In this document: positions 35,366 through 45,670 of the stretch, one piece after another
Position numbering within the stretch: the stretch's first letter is position 1
How the letters are laid out: every line of letters starts with the position of its first letter
From: Burkholderia cepacia
Lineage (GTDB): Bacteria > Pseudomonadota > Gammaproteobacteria > Burkholderiales > Burkholderiaceae
Assembly: GCF_001718835.1 (NCBI RefSeq)
Contig: NZ_CP013443.1
Span: 124,001-188,000, forward strand
Direction: 5' to 3'
DNA length: 64,000 nucleotides
Program-made: the position numbers and the translations under genes
The notes under the pieces: generated by a model
What the model was told of the DNA's origin: nothing
Database searches by the model: none
Seen by the model: the letters and a program-made list of their open reading frames with translations, nothing else

Positions 35366-36826
35366 ATGGATGCTTCCAGCTTCATCACGTCGCTGCAGAC
35401 CACGCTAGGGGGGTATCTGCCGAAGATCGCCGGTGCGATCGGCATCCTGGTGATCGGCTGGCTGATCGCCGTCGTGGTGCGGGCCGGCGCGATGCGCCTG
35501 CTCGGCGCGCTGAAGGTCGATCAGCGGATCAACGAAAGCACCGGCCAGGGCGCATGCGTCGAGCGCATCATCGCCGGGGGCCTGTTCTGGCTCGTGCTGC
35601 TGGTCACCGCGGTGGGCATCTTCAACGTGCTCAACCTGTATGCGGTCTCCAACCCGTTCTCGCTGCTCGTCACCCACATCGTCAACTACCTGCCGAACCT
35701 GATCGGCGGCGCGGCGCTGACGCTGATCGCGTGGCTCCTCGCGTCGTTGCTGCGCAGCCTCGCGAACCGCGCGCTCAAGGCGAGCAAGATCGACGACAAA
35801 TTGTCCGAAGGCGCTGGCATGCGGCCGATGAGCGGCTATCTCGGCGACGTGCTGTTCTGGCTCGTGATCCTGATGTTCCTGCCGGCGATCCTCGCGTCGT
35901 TCGCGCTGTCGGGGCTGCTGTCTCCCGTGCAGGGGATGGTCGACAAGCTGCTCGCGATCGTGCCGAACCTGTTCGCGGCCGCGGTGATCGGCATCGTCGG
36001 CTGGATCGTCGCGCGCGTGCTGCGCGGCCTCGTGACGAACCTGCTCGTCGCCGCCGGCGCCGACCGCCTCACGCAGCGTCTCGACAGCCCGACGCCCGTG
36101 CGCGTGTCGAGCCTGATCGGCACGGTCGTCTACGTGTTCGTGTTCGTGCCGACGCTGATCTCCGCGCTCGACGCGCTGAAGATCGACGCGATCTCGGTGC
36201 CGGCCACCAACATGCTGAACCAGTTCCTCGGCGCGGTGCCGGACATCGTCGCGGCGATCGTGATCGTGCTGGTGACGTTCTACTTCGCGCGCTTCGTCGC
36301 GTCGCTCGCGCAGAAGCTGCTGGAAGCCGCGGGCGCCGACGGGCTCCCGGCCGTGCTCGGCGTCGAGCGCGTGTTCTCGGGGATCCTGCAGCCGTCGGTG
36401 CTGGTGGCGCGGCTGATCGTGTTCTTCGCGATGCTGTTCGCATCGGTCGAAGCGGCGAACCGGCTCGGCTTCTCGCAGGTGCGCGACGTCGTCACGCTGT
36501 TCATCGAATTCGGCGGCCATGTGCTGATGGGCGGCGTGATCCTCGTGATCGGCGTGTGGCTCGCGGGCCTCGCGCGCCGCGTGATCGAGCAGGCCGACCG
36601 CGAGCACAGCGTGCTGTTCGCGCGCATCGCGCAATTCGCGATCCTCGGCCTCGTGTTCGCGATGGGGCTGCGCGCGATGGGCATCGCCAACGAGATCGTG
36701 CAGCTCGCGTTCGGCCTCGTGCTCGGTGCGATCGCGGTGGCGGTCGCGCTGTCGTTCGGCCTCGGCGGCCGCGAAGCGGCCGGCAAGCTGCTCGACCGCT
36801 GGTTCAACCAGCGCGGCGGCGAGTAA
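35366..36826 (+). CDS. CmpX-like membrane protein with mechanosensitive-channel TM-helix repeats
   Basis: The 486-residue protein consists of repeated units of a hydrophobic helix followed by a short amphipathic stretch (LPKIAGAIGILVIGWLIA; LPNLIGGAALTLIAWLLA; VPNLFAAAVIGIVGWIVA; VPDIVAAIVIVLVTFYFA). These are the conserved TM-helix repeats of the mechanosensitive-channel superfamily, as in P. aeruginosa CmpX. A channel core like MscS is not evident. The ATG at 35366 is preferred because GGGAGAAG lies just upstream; ATG 35327 is an alternative. No operon partner. Confidence 0.8.
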   Translation: MDASSFITSLQTTLGGYLPKIAGAIGILVIGWLIAVVVRAGAMRLLGALKVDQRINESTGQGACVERIIAGGLFWLVLLVTAVGIFNVLNLYAVSNPFSLLVTHIVNYLPNLIGGAALTLIAWLLASLLRSLANRALKASKIDDKLSEGAGMRPMSGYLGDVLFWLVILMFLPAILASFALSGLLSPVQGMVDKLLAIVPNLFAAAVIGIVGWIVARVLRGLVTNLLVAAGADRLTQRLDSPTPVRVSSLIGTVVYVFVFVPTLISALDALKIDAISVPATNMLNQFLGAVPDIVAAIVIVLVTFYFARFVASLAQKLLEAAGADGLPAVLGVERVFSGILQPSVLVARLIVFFAMLFASVEAANRLGFSQVRDVVTLFIEFGGHVLMGGVILVIGVWLAGLARRVIEQADREHSVLFARIAQFAILGLVFAMGLRAMGIANEIVQLAFGLVLGAIAVAVALSFGLGGREAAGKLLDRWFNQRGGE

Positions 36827-36897
36827 GTGGCAAATGAGCGGCAAACAGGCGGCGGGCCGCGCTGACGTTTTGCTTACGGAAACGACCGCGCGGACCT

Positions 36898-36927
36898 TTG
36901 CCGAATTTCGATAACACGTCGTTTAAT
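36898..36927 (+). promoter_or_regulatory. Possible sigma-70 promoter of the ethanolamine genes
   Basis: TTGCCG (36898-36903) and TTTAAT (36922-36927) are 18 nt apart, about 100 nt before the permease start. The -35 is weak, which would suit an activator such as EutR. Confidence 0.4.
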
Positions 36928-37032
36928 GACTCTCTAGCATCGATTCTCAGTCGTGCAGACCAGCCCGGCGGACGCGCCCTCGCGGCGCGCCGCCGGACGG
37001 ACACGCGGTCTGGCGCCCTTGAGGAGAAACCG

Positions 37033-38445
37033 ATGAAAGCAGAGTCGAATGGCCGGCCCGCAGCCGGCGCCAAGTCGTCCGGGCAGCCCGCGCTGCAGCA
37101 GACGCTCGGGACCTGGCAACTGTGGGGCATCGCGGTCGGCCTCGTGATCTCCGGCGAATACTTCGGCTGGAGTTACGGCTGGGCGAGCGCCGGCACGCTG
37201 GGCTTCGTCGTCACCGCGCTGTTCGTCGCGGCGATGTACACGACCTTCATCTTCAGTTTCACCGAGCTGACGACGTCGATCCCGCACGCGGGTGGCCCGT
37301 TCGCGTATGCGCGCCGCGCGTTCGGCCCGACCGGCGGTTATCTCGCCGGCGCGGCGACGCTCGTCGAATTCGTGTTCGCGCCGCCCGCGATCGCACTCGC
37401 GATCGGCGCGTACCTGCACGTGCAGTTCCCGGGGCTCGAGCCCAAGCATGCGGCGATGGGCGCGTATCTCGTGTTCATGGCGCTGAACATCGTCGGCGTG
37501 CAGATCGCGGCGACCTTCGAGCTGGTCGTCACGCTGCTCGCGATCTTCGAGCTGCTGGTGTTCATGGGCGTCGTGTCGCCGGGCTTCGCGTGGAGCAACT
37601 TCATGAAGGGCGGCTGGTCGGGCGCCGATCATTTCAGCGTCGGCGCATTCCACGGGATGTTCGCGGCGATCCCGTTCGCGATCTGGTTCTTCCTCGCGAT
37701 CGAAGGTGTCGCGATGGCCGCCGAGGAAGCGAAGAACCCGAAGCGCTCGATCCCGATCGCGTACGTGGCCGGGATCCTGACCCTCGTTGCACTCGCGATC
37801 GGCGTGATGGTGTTCGCCGGCGGCGCGGGCGACTGGACCAAGCTCGCGAACATCAACGACCCGCTGCCGCAGGCGATGAAGTACATCGTCGGCGCGAACA
37901 GCGGCTGGATGCACATGCTCGTGTGGCTCGGGCTGTTCGGGCTCGTCGCGTCGTTCCACGGGATCATCCTCGGTTATTCGCGCCAGATCTTCGCGCTGGC
38001 CCGCGAAGGCTACCTGCCGGAGTGGCTCGGCAAGGTGCATCCGCGCTTCAAGACTCCGCACCGCGCGATTCTCGCGGGCGGCGTGGTCGGCATCGCGGCG
38101 ATCTACAGCGACGAGCTGATCCAGTTCGGCGGGCAGACGCTGACCGCGAATATCGTGACGATGTCGGTATTCGGCGCGATCGTGATGTATATCGTGAGCA
38201 TGGCGTCGCTGTTCAAGCTGCGCCGCACGCAGCCGAACATGGCGCGGCCGTTCCGCGCGCCGCTGTACCCAATCTTCCCGGCCTTCGCGATCCTGGCGGC
38301 GCTCGTCTGCCTCGGTACCATGGTGTACTTCAACGGGCTGGTCGCGCTGGTGTTCGTCGGCTTCCTCGCGGTCGGCTACGCGTACTTCCTCGCGACGCGC
38401 TCGCAGCGTGCGAGTGCGCCCGGCGACGCGCTGCTGGAGGAATGA
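37033..38445 (+). CDS. eat: Ethanolamine permease (APC superfamily)
   Basis: The 470-residue permease has about twelve membrane helices after a 30-residue polar tail. GISGEYFGWSYGW-type sequence (here VISGEYFGWSYGW) and the block FFLAIEGVAMAAEEAKNPKR are typical of the ethanolamine transporter branch of the amino-acid permeases. It precedes eutB and eutC on the same strand, which fixes the substrate with good confidence. GAGGAG lies 7 nt before ATG 37033. A 135-residue longer frame start is not supported. Confidence 0.9.
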   Translation: MKAESNGRPAAGAKSSGQPALQQTLGTWQLWGIAVGLVISGEYFGWSYGWASAGTLGFVVTALFVAAMYTTFIFSFTELTTSIPHAGGPFAYARRAFGPTGGYLAGAATLVEFVFAPPAIALAIGAYLHVQFPGLEPKHAAMGAYLVFMALNIVGVQIAATFELVVTLLAIFELLVFMGVVSPGFAWSNFMKGGWSGADHFSVGAFHGMFAAIPFAIWFFLAIEGVAMAAEEAKNPKRSIPIAYVAGILTLVALAIGVMVFAGGAGDWTKLANINDPLPQAMKYIVGANSGWMHMLVWLGLFGLVASFHGIILGYSRQIFALAREGYLPEWLGKVHPRFKTPHRAILAGGVVGIAAIYSDELIQFGGQTLTANIVTMSVFGAIVMYIVSMASLFKLRRTQPNMARPFRAPLYPIFPAFAILAALVCLGTMVYFNGLVALVFVGFLAVGYAYFLATRSQRASAPGDALLEE

Positions 38446-38545
38446 GCAGGTGAAGGTGAACGGCCGTTCCTGACGGCATCCGGCGCGCCCCGTCGAACGG
38501 GCGCGCCGTCGGCTTTTGGCAAGGCAAGGCAAGGAGACTCGCACG

Positions 38546-39943
38546 ATGTCCTATACGGAGACGATCGGCCCGCGCACGTACCGTTTCGCGGACCTGAAGA
38601 CGCTGCTCGCGAAGGCGAGCCCGCTGCGTTCCGGCGACCAGCTCGCCGGTGTCGCGGCGGCGAGCGAGGAGGAGCGCGTGGCCGCGAAGATCGCGCTCGC
38701 GGGCGTGCCGCTGAAGGCGTTCCTGAACGAAGCGGTGATCCCGTACGAAGACGACGAGGTCACGCGCCTCATCGTCGACGATCACGACGCGCTCGCGTTC
38801 GCGGAAATCTCGCATCTCACCGTCGGCGATTTCCGCAACTGGCTGCTGTCGCCCGCGGCCGACGGCGCGGCGCTCGAACGGATCGCGCCGGGCCTCACGC
38901 CCGAGATGGTCGCCGCCGTGTCGAAGCTGATGCGCAACCAGGACCTGATCGCGGCGGCGAGAAAGCGCCGCGTCGTCACGCGCTTTCGCAACACGGTCGG
39001 GCTGCCGGGCCGGATGTCGGTGCGGCTGCAGCCGAACCACCCGACCGACGACGTGAAGGGGATCGCCGCGTCGATGCTCGACGGGCTGATGTACGGCTGC
39101 GGGGACGCGATGATCGGCATCAACCCGGCCACCGACAGCCTCGCGGCGATCGTGAAGCTGCTCGCGATGATCGACGCGTTCCGCGAACGCTACGGCGTGC
39201 CGACGCAGTCGTGCGTGCTCACGCACGTGACCAACACGATCGCGGCGGTCGAGAAGGGCGCGCCGGTCGACCTGGTGTTCCAGTCGATCGCGGGCACCGA
39301 GAAGGCGAACGCGAGCTTCGGCATCTCGCTCGCGCTGCTCGGCGAGGCGCGCGACGCCGCGCTGTCGCTCGGGCGCGGCACCGTCGGCAACAATCTCATG
39401 TACTTCGAGACGGGCCAGGGCAGCGCGTTGTCGGCGAACGCGCACTTCGGCGTCGACCAGCAGACCTGCGAGGTGCGCGCGTATGCGGTGGCGCGCAAGT
39501 TCGAGCCGTTCCTCGTGAACACGGTGGTCGGCTTCATCGGCCCCGAATACCTGTACGACGGCAAGCAGATCATCCGCGCGGGGCTCGAGGATCACTTCTG
39601 CGGGAAGCTGCTCGGCGTGCCGATGGGCTGCGACATCTGCTACACGAACCACGCGGAAGCCGACCAGGACGACATGGACACGCTGCTGACGCTGCTGGGC
39701 GCGGCCGGCATCAACTTCATCATGGGGATTCCGGGCGCGGACGACGTGATGCTGAACTACCAGAGCACGTCGTTCCACGACCAGCTCTACGTGCGCGAGG
39801 TGCTCGGCCTGCGCCGCGCGCCGGAATTCGAGGAGTGGCTGGAGACGATGGAGATCGCCGACGCGCACGGTGCATTGCGCGCCGCGACGTCGCGCGTGCC
39901 GCTTCTGGCGGGCGCGAACGACTGGATGGGGATTTCGGCATGA
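38546..39943 (+). CDS. eutB: Ethanolamine ammonia-lyase large subunit
   Basis: EutB is the substrate-binding subunit of the adenosylcobalamin-dependent lyase that splits ethanolamine to acetaldehyde and ammonia. The 465 residues match the family length. Typical blocks are RLQPNHPTDDVKG, QSIAGTEKANASFGI, YFETGQGSALSANAH and LGVPMGCDICYTNHAEADQD. AAGGAG precedes ATG 38546. Its stop overlaps the eutC start (ATGA), so the two subunits are translationally coupled. No reactivase (eutA) or shell genes are in the window. Confidence 0.97.
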   Translation: MSYTETIGPRTYRFADLKTLLAKASPLRSGDQLAGVAAASEEERVAAKIALAGVPLKAFLNEAVIPYEDDEVTRLIVDDHDALAFAEISHLTVGDFRNWLLSPAADGAALERIAPGLTPEMVAAVSKLMRNQDLIAAARKRRVVTRFRNTVGLPGRMSVRLQPNHPTDDVKGIAASMLDGLMYGCGDAMIGINPATDSLAAIVKLLAMIDAFRERYGVPTQSCVLTHVTNTIAAVEKGAPVDLVFQSIAGTEKANASFGISLALLGEARDAALSLGRGTVGNNLMYFETGQGSALSANAHFGVDQQTCEVRAYAVARKFEPFLVNTVVGFIGPEYLYDGKQIIRAGLEDHFCGKLLGVPMGCDICYTNHAEADQDDMDTLLTLLGAAGINFIMGIPGADDVMLNYQSTSFHDQLYVREVLGLRRAPEFEEWLETMEIADAHGALRAATSRVPLLAGANDWMGISA

Positions 39944-40734
39944 GCGACGCCGTCGAAAAGAATCCGTGGGGCCAGCTGAAGTCGTTCACGAACGCGCGGA
40001 TCGCGCTCGGCCGCGCGGGCAACAGCCTGCCGACCGCGCCGCTGCTGGCCTTCAACCTGTCGCACGCACAGGCGCGCGACGCGGTGCACCAGCCGCTCGA
40101 CTCGGACGCGCTGCGGCGCGAGATCGAGGCGGCCGGCCTACTGCCGACGCTCGGCGTGCAGAGTGCCGCGCCGGACCGCGACCATTACCTGCGCCGGCCC
40201 GATCTCGGCCGCAAGCTGTCGGACGACAGCCGCGGGCTGCTCGCCGGTTACGGCGCGGCGCTCGACGACGCGCCCGACGTCGTGTTCGTGGTCGGCGACG
40301 GGCTCTCGGCGTTCGCGGCCGCGAAGCAGGCGCTGCCGCTGCTGCAGGCCGTGCGGCCGCGGCTCGACGCGGACGGCTGGCGGATCGGCCCGGTGGTGGT
40401 CGCGACGCAGGCGCGCGTCGCCCTCGGCGACGAGATCGGCGAGCTGCTGCGCGCGAAGGTCGTGGCGATGCTGATCGGCGAACGGCCGGGGCTCAGCTCG
40501 CCGGACAGCCTCGGCGTGTACCTGACGTGGGCGCCGAAGGTCGGTTGCCACGACGCGCTGCGCAACTGCATCTCGAACGTGCGGCCCGAAGGGCTGCCGT
40601 ACGCGGCGGCCGCGCACAAGCTGCATTACCTGATGACGCATGCACGCAGGCTCCAGCTGACGGGCGTCGGGCTGAAGGACGACAGCGATGCGCTGTTGCC
40701 GCAGGCGGAAGCGGAGCGGATCGGGGCGGACTGA
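39940..40734 (+). CDS. eutC: Ethanolamine ammonia-lyase small subunit
   Basis: EutC completes the cobalamin-binding site of the lyase. The 264-residue protein begins WGQLKSFTNARIALGRAGNS, and carries the conserved FNLSHAQARDAVH, VVGDGLSAFAA and KVGCHDALRNCISNVRPEGL blocks. The ATG lies at 39940 and overlaps the eutB stop codon by three bases. It ends the permease-eutB-eutC operon; a LysR gene on the opposite strand follows about 100 nt later. Confidence 0.96.
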   Translation: MSDAVEKNPWGQLKSFTNARIALGRAGNSLPTAPLLAFNLSHAQARDAVHQPLDSDALRREIEAAGLLPTLGVQSAAPDRDHYLRRPDLGRKLSDDSRGLLAGYGAALDDAPDVVFVVGDGLSAFAAAKQALPLLQAVRPRLDADGWRIGPVVVATQARVALGDEIGELLRAKVVAMLIGERPGLSSPDSLGVYLTWAPKVGCHDALRNCISNVRPEGLPYAAAAHKLHYLMTHARRLQLTGVGLKDDSDALLPQAEAERIGAD

Positions 40735-40836
40735 AAACGGGGCGCACGCGGGCCGCCGTCGCGCGGCCGGTACGCTTGCCGGTCGTGCGGCACGGGCGGC
40801 GGCTGTCGCGCGCCGGCTCCCCTGCTGGCTCTCGTG

Positions 40837-41721
40837 CTACCTGAACAGCCGCTCGCACAGAAAATCGACGAACACGCGCAGCTTCGGCGACAACTGCCGG
40901 CTCGACGGCCACACGATCGAGAATTGCCCCGGCGCGATCCGGTAGTCGTCGAGCACGGTGACGAGTGCGCCGTGTTCGAGCGCGTCGCGCGCGAGGAAGT
41001 CGGGCATGTAGCCGATGCCGAGCCCCGCGAGCACGGTGCCGCGCAGGGCTTCCATGTTGTTGCAGGTCAGCGCGGTGCGCAGCTTCAGCGGCGTGCCGTC
41101 GGCGGCCGCGAGCGCCCAGTCCTGCAGCTTGCCGGTGGTCGGGAAGCAGTAGCGCACGCATTCGTGCGCTTCGAGATCGCGCGGCGTGCGCGGCGTGCCG
41201 GCCCGCGCGAGATACGCGGGCGTCGCGCACAGCACGAACGCAAACGGGCCGAGCCGCCGTGACATCAGGCTCGAATCCGACAGCGGGCCGCTGCGGATCG
41301 CCGCGTCGAAGCCGCCTTCGACGACATCCACCATCCGGTCGTTGAAATCGAGATCGAGCTCGACGTCCGGGTAGCGCTGCCGGAATTCGGGCAGCACCGG
41401 CAGCAGGAACCGGTAGCCGATCACCGGCAGGCTCACGCGCAGCCGGCCGCGCGGGCGCTGCGCCGACGCCGTCACGGTCGCTTCCGCGTCGCGGAAATCC
41501 TCGAGGATCCGCTGGCAACGTTCGTAGAAGTGCCGCCCCTCTTCGGTGAGGGTGACGCGGCGGGTCGTGCGGTTGAACAGGCGCACGCCCAGCGACTGTT
41601 CGAGTTTCGCGATCGTCTTGCCGACCGCCGACGCCGAGATGCCGAGCGCGCGGCCGGCCGCGACGAAGCTCAGCGCTTCGGCGGTGCGGACGAACGCGAC
41701 GATGCCGTTCAGGTTGTTCAT
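40837..41721 (-). CDS. LysR-family transcriptional regulator
   Basis: A 294-residue LysR regulator with the N-terminal winged helix (LNGIVAFVRTAEALSFVAAG; SVGKTIAKLEQ-like AVGKTIAKLEQSLGVRLFNR) and a two-lobe effector domain (about 90-290). The ATG at 41721 gives the usual N-terminus; an in-frame ATG at 41748 lies in the intergenic operator region. It is divergent from the MFS gene and most likely controls it. It has no clear link to ethanolamine although it sits inside that locus. Confidence 0.92.
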   Translation of the reverse strand: MNNLNGIVAFVRTAEALSFVAAGRALGISASAVGKTIAKLEQSLGVRLFNRTTRRVTLTEEGRHFYERCQRILEDFRDAEATVTASAQRPRGRLRVSLPVIGYRFLLPVLPEFRQRYPDVELDLDFNDRMVDVVEGGFDAAIRSGPLSDSSLMSRRLGPFAFVLCATPAYLARAGTPRTPRDLEAHECVRYCFPTTGKLQDWALAAADGTPLKLRTALTCNNMEALRGTVLAGLGIGYMPDFLARDALEHGALVTVLDDYRIAPGQFSIVWPSSRQLSPKLRVFVDFLCERLFR

Positions 41722-41757
41722 CGAGGTTCCGGATAGGGGCCAGGGCATTGAAATTCA

Positions 41758-41786
41758 GGAATTCTAGTCCGCTATATCCGGAATTC
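41758..41786. promoter_or_regulatory. Candidate LysR operator: repeated GGAATTC
   Basis: GGAATTC occurs at 41758-41764 and 41780-41786, 22 nt apart (about two helical turns), in the 148-nt gap between the divergent LysR and MFS genes. A related GAATTATC lies near 41813. Confidence 0.45.
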
Positions 41787-41869
41787 GGCGTGGTTTTTCG
41801 GCGATTGAATCCGAATTATCGTGTGTCGCTTCGACGGCGCAGGTGCGCCGGGTTTTCGAGGAGCGAGAG

Positions 41870-43420
41870 ATGGACCACACGTTTTCCGCCGCGTCGGCGC
41901 ACCGCCGCACGCTCGTGCTGGCCGCCGTCTGCATGGCCGCCGTCGCGCTGCCGCTGTCGTTTTCGGGCGGCGCGGTCGCGACGCCCGCGATCGGCCGCGA
42001 CCTGCACGGCGGCACGGTCGCGATGAACTGGATCACCAATGCGTTCATGCTCGCGTTCGGCAGCTGCCTGATGGCGGCGGGCGCGCTGGCCGACCAATTC
42101 GGCCGCAAGCGCCTGTTCGCGAGCGGCGTCGGCGGCTTCACGCTGACGTCGGTCGCGCTCGCGTTCGCGCCGTCGATGCTCGCGGTCGACCTGCTGCGCG
42201 CCGCGCAGGGGCTCGCGGCGGCCGCGGCGCTCGCGGGCGGCACGGCCGCGCTCGCGCAGGAGTTCGACGGCGCGGCGCGCACGCGCGCATTCAGCCTGCT
42301 CGGCACGACCTTCGGTATCGGGCTCGCGTTCGGGCCCGTGCTGGCCGGCGCGCTGATCGGGCATTACGGCTGGCGCGCGATCTTCGTCACGAGCGCGGTG
42401 GCCGGCGGGCTGTCGCTCGGCTTCGGGCTGCCGCGCATGCACGAGTCGCGCGACCCGCATGCGACGGGGCTCGACTGGCCCGGCACGGCCGCATTTACCG
42501 CCGCGCTGACGCTGTTCACGTTCGGCGTGATCGAGGCTCCCGCACGCGGCTGGTCGAACGCGCTCGTGATCGCGCTGCTGGCCGGCGCGGCGCTCTTCGC
42601 GGCGGCGTTCGTGGCGATCGAGACGCGGGTCGCGCGGCCGATGCTCGACCTGTCGCTGTTCCGGATCGCGCGCTTCGTCGGCGTGCAGGTGCTGCCGGTG
42701 TCGACCTGCTGCTGCTACATCGTGCTGCTCGTCGTGCTGCCGCTGCGCTTCATCGGCATCGACGGCTTCAGCGAGATCGACGCCGGCTGGCTGATGCTCG
42801 CGATTTCCGCGCCGATGCTGGTCGTGCCGCTGGTCGCGGCGACGCTCACGCGCTGGCTGTCGGCCGGCGTGATCTCGGGGCTCGGGCTGCTGATCGCGGC
42901 GGCCGGGCTGGTGTGGCTGGACGTCGCGCTGCGCGGCGGCGCGGGGCCGGCGGCGATCGCGCCGATGCTCGCGATCGGCGTCGGGGCCGGCATGCCGTGG
43001 GGGCTGATGGACGGGCTGTCGGTGAGCGTCGTGCCGAAGGAGCGCGCGGGGATGGCGACGGGCATCTTCAGCACGACGCGCGTGGCCGGCGAAGGGATCG
43101 CGCTCGCGATCGTCGGCGCGGTGCTCGCGACGCTTGCGCAGGCGGGGCTGCGCGCGGGCGCAGCGGCGTCCGTGGCGGGGGCGACGCCCGATGCGATCGT
43201 CCGTGCGTCTGCCCGGCTCGCGACCGGCGATCTCGCGGGCGCGGCGGCCGCGTGGCCGCAGGCCGGGCGCGCGCTGCTGCGGCACAGCTACCTGCAGGCG
43301 TTCGACCATCTGCTGATCGGGCTGGCGGTCGTCACCGTGCTGTGTGCGGTGGTGGTGTTCGTGTTTCTGGGTGGGCGGCGTGGCGTGGAGTCCGGCGAGG
43401 CACGCGCGCGGCGAGCCTGA
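41870..43420 (+). CDS. MFS drug/efflux transporter, DHA2 (14-TM) type
   Basis: The 516-residue protein has about fourteen hydrophobic helices. Family motifs are seen: MNWITNAFMLAFGSCLMAAG in helix 2, the loop signature GALADQFGRKRLF and the antiporter motif C-like LGTTFGIGLAFGPVLAGAL. These proteins expel drugs or metabolites in exchange for protons. GAGGAG lies before ATG 41870. It is divergent from the LysR gene. Together they look like an exchangeable efflux unit set between eutC and the aldehyde dehydrogenase gene. Confidence 0.9.
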   Translation: MDHTFSAASAHRRTLVLAAVCMAAVALPLSFSGGAVATPAIGRDLHGGTVAMNWITNAFMLAFGSCLMAAGALADQFGRKRLFASGVGGFTLTSVALAFAPSMLAVDLLRAAQGLAAAAALAGGTAALAQEFDGAARTRAFSLLGTTFGIGLAFGPVLAGALIGHYGWRAIFVTSAVAGGLSLGFGLPRMHESRDPHATGLDWPGTAAFTAALTLFTFGVIEAPARGWSNALVIALLAGAALFAAAFVAIETRVARPMLDLSLFRIARFVGVQVLPVSTCCCYIVLLVVLPLRFIGIDGFSEIDAGWLMLAISAPMLVVPLVAATLTRWLSAGVISGLGLLIAAAGLVWLDVALRGGAGPAAIAPMLAIGVGAGMPWGLMDGLSVSVVPKERAGMATGIFSTTRVAGEGIALAIVGAVLATLAQAGLRAGAAASVAGATPDAIVRASARLATGDLAGAAAAWPQAGRALLRHSYLQAFDHLLIGLAVVTVLCAVVVFVFLGGRRGVESGEARARRA

Positions 43421-43656
43421 CCGACGGGCCGCTGCTCGCGAGCCGGCGCGTCGTGCCGGCACCGGCGGCGGCGCGTCGCTCGGCACGTTGCGTGAGGAAG
43501 CCTTGCGATACAAGCGAGGCTGATGCGCCATTTGCCGCACGCCGCTGTCCGCAATTGGCACAGTGTGGCGCGTGCGAACCGCTGAAGGTGTTCCGAATCT
43601 GCACAACCGCCGGGATGGTGGGCGCGCGGTGCGCGCGCGGGCGGGGTCGTGCACGA

Positions 43657-43672
43657 TGGCATGCATGTTGCT
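43657..43672 (+). promoter_or_regulatory. Candidate sigma-54 promoter before the aldehyde dehydrogenase gene
   Basis: TGGCATGCATGTTGCT fits TGGCAC-N5-TTGCW with one change; the GG and GC doublets are 10 nt apart as required. It lies 63 nt before the start codon. The 314-base gap holds no gene; it is otherwise GC-rich with several short GTGCG/CGCAC dyads where an enhancer-binding activator might sit. Confidence 0.5.
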
Positions 43673-43734
43673 GTGTAGTGAACGCGCGCAACCGGCGCCG
43701 CAATTGCACAAAGCACGATGAACAGGAGACATGT

Positions 43735-45261
<1,527 letters not shown>

Positions 45262-45275
45262 TCGCCGCTCGTGCG

Positions 45276-45302
45276 GGTGCGCGCCGTTCGCGTTCGCGCA
45301 CC
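45276..45302 (+). terminator. Hairpin after the aldehyde dehydrogenase gene
   Basis: GGTGCGCG (45276-45283) pairs with CGCGCACC (45295-45302), 14 nt after the stop; no T-run. The rest of the 409-base gap before eutR holds no gene that I can support. Confidence 0.4.
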
Positions 45303-45670
45303 GGCGCGCGTCAGCCCGCGCCGGCGCGTTCCGCGAGGAGCCGACTTGGCGGAACCGGTTCGGCCGATTGCGGGGCATCCGGTGTTTCACGACGGCGAGT
45401 TCGACGCGCATCGCTGCTTCGACGTCGTCGACGCGGCCGAGCATCGGCGTGCGGCATTTCATCGAGACGCAACCGTTCATGTTCGTCGGCGCCGGGTGCG
45501 GCGGCCGCGCGGCTGCACCAGCCGGGTGCGTGTCGCGCGGCATCGCGGTCAGCCCGAATTGCGCGTCCGGGCGCGCCGTCGTTGAATGACGGGCTCGAGC
45601 CGGATCGCACGCGATTCGGCACGGGACTTGCGTGACAGGCGCGGTTCCGGGCAGGTGAAGGAGAAACACG

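Noticed and set aside
45262..45670. Possible gene in the gap before eutR (104-codon frame from 45271)
   Set aside because: Composition is Arg-rich and shadow-like in all frames, with no ribosome site.
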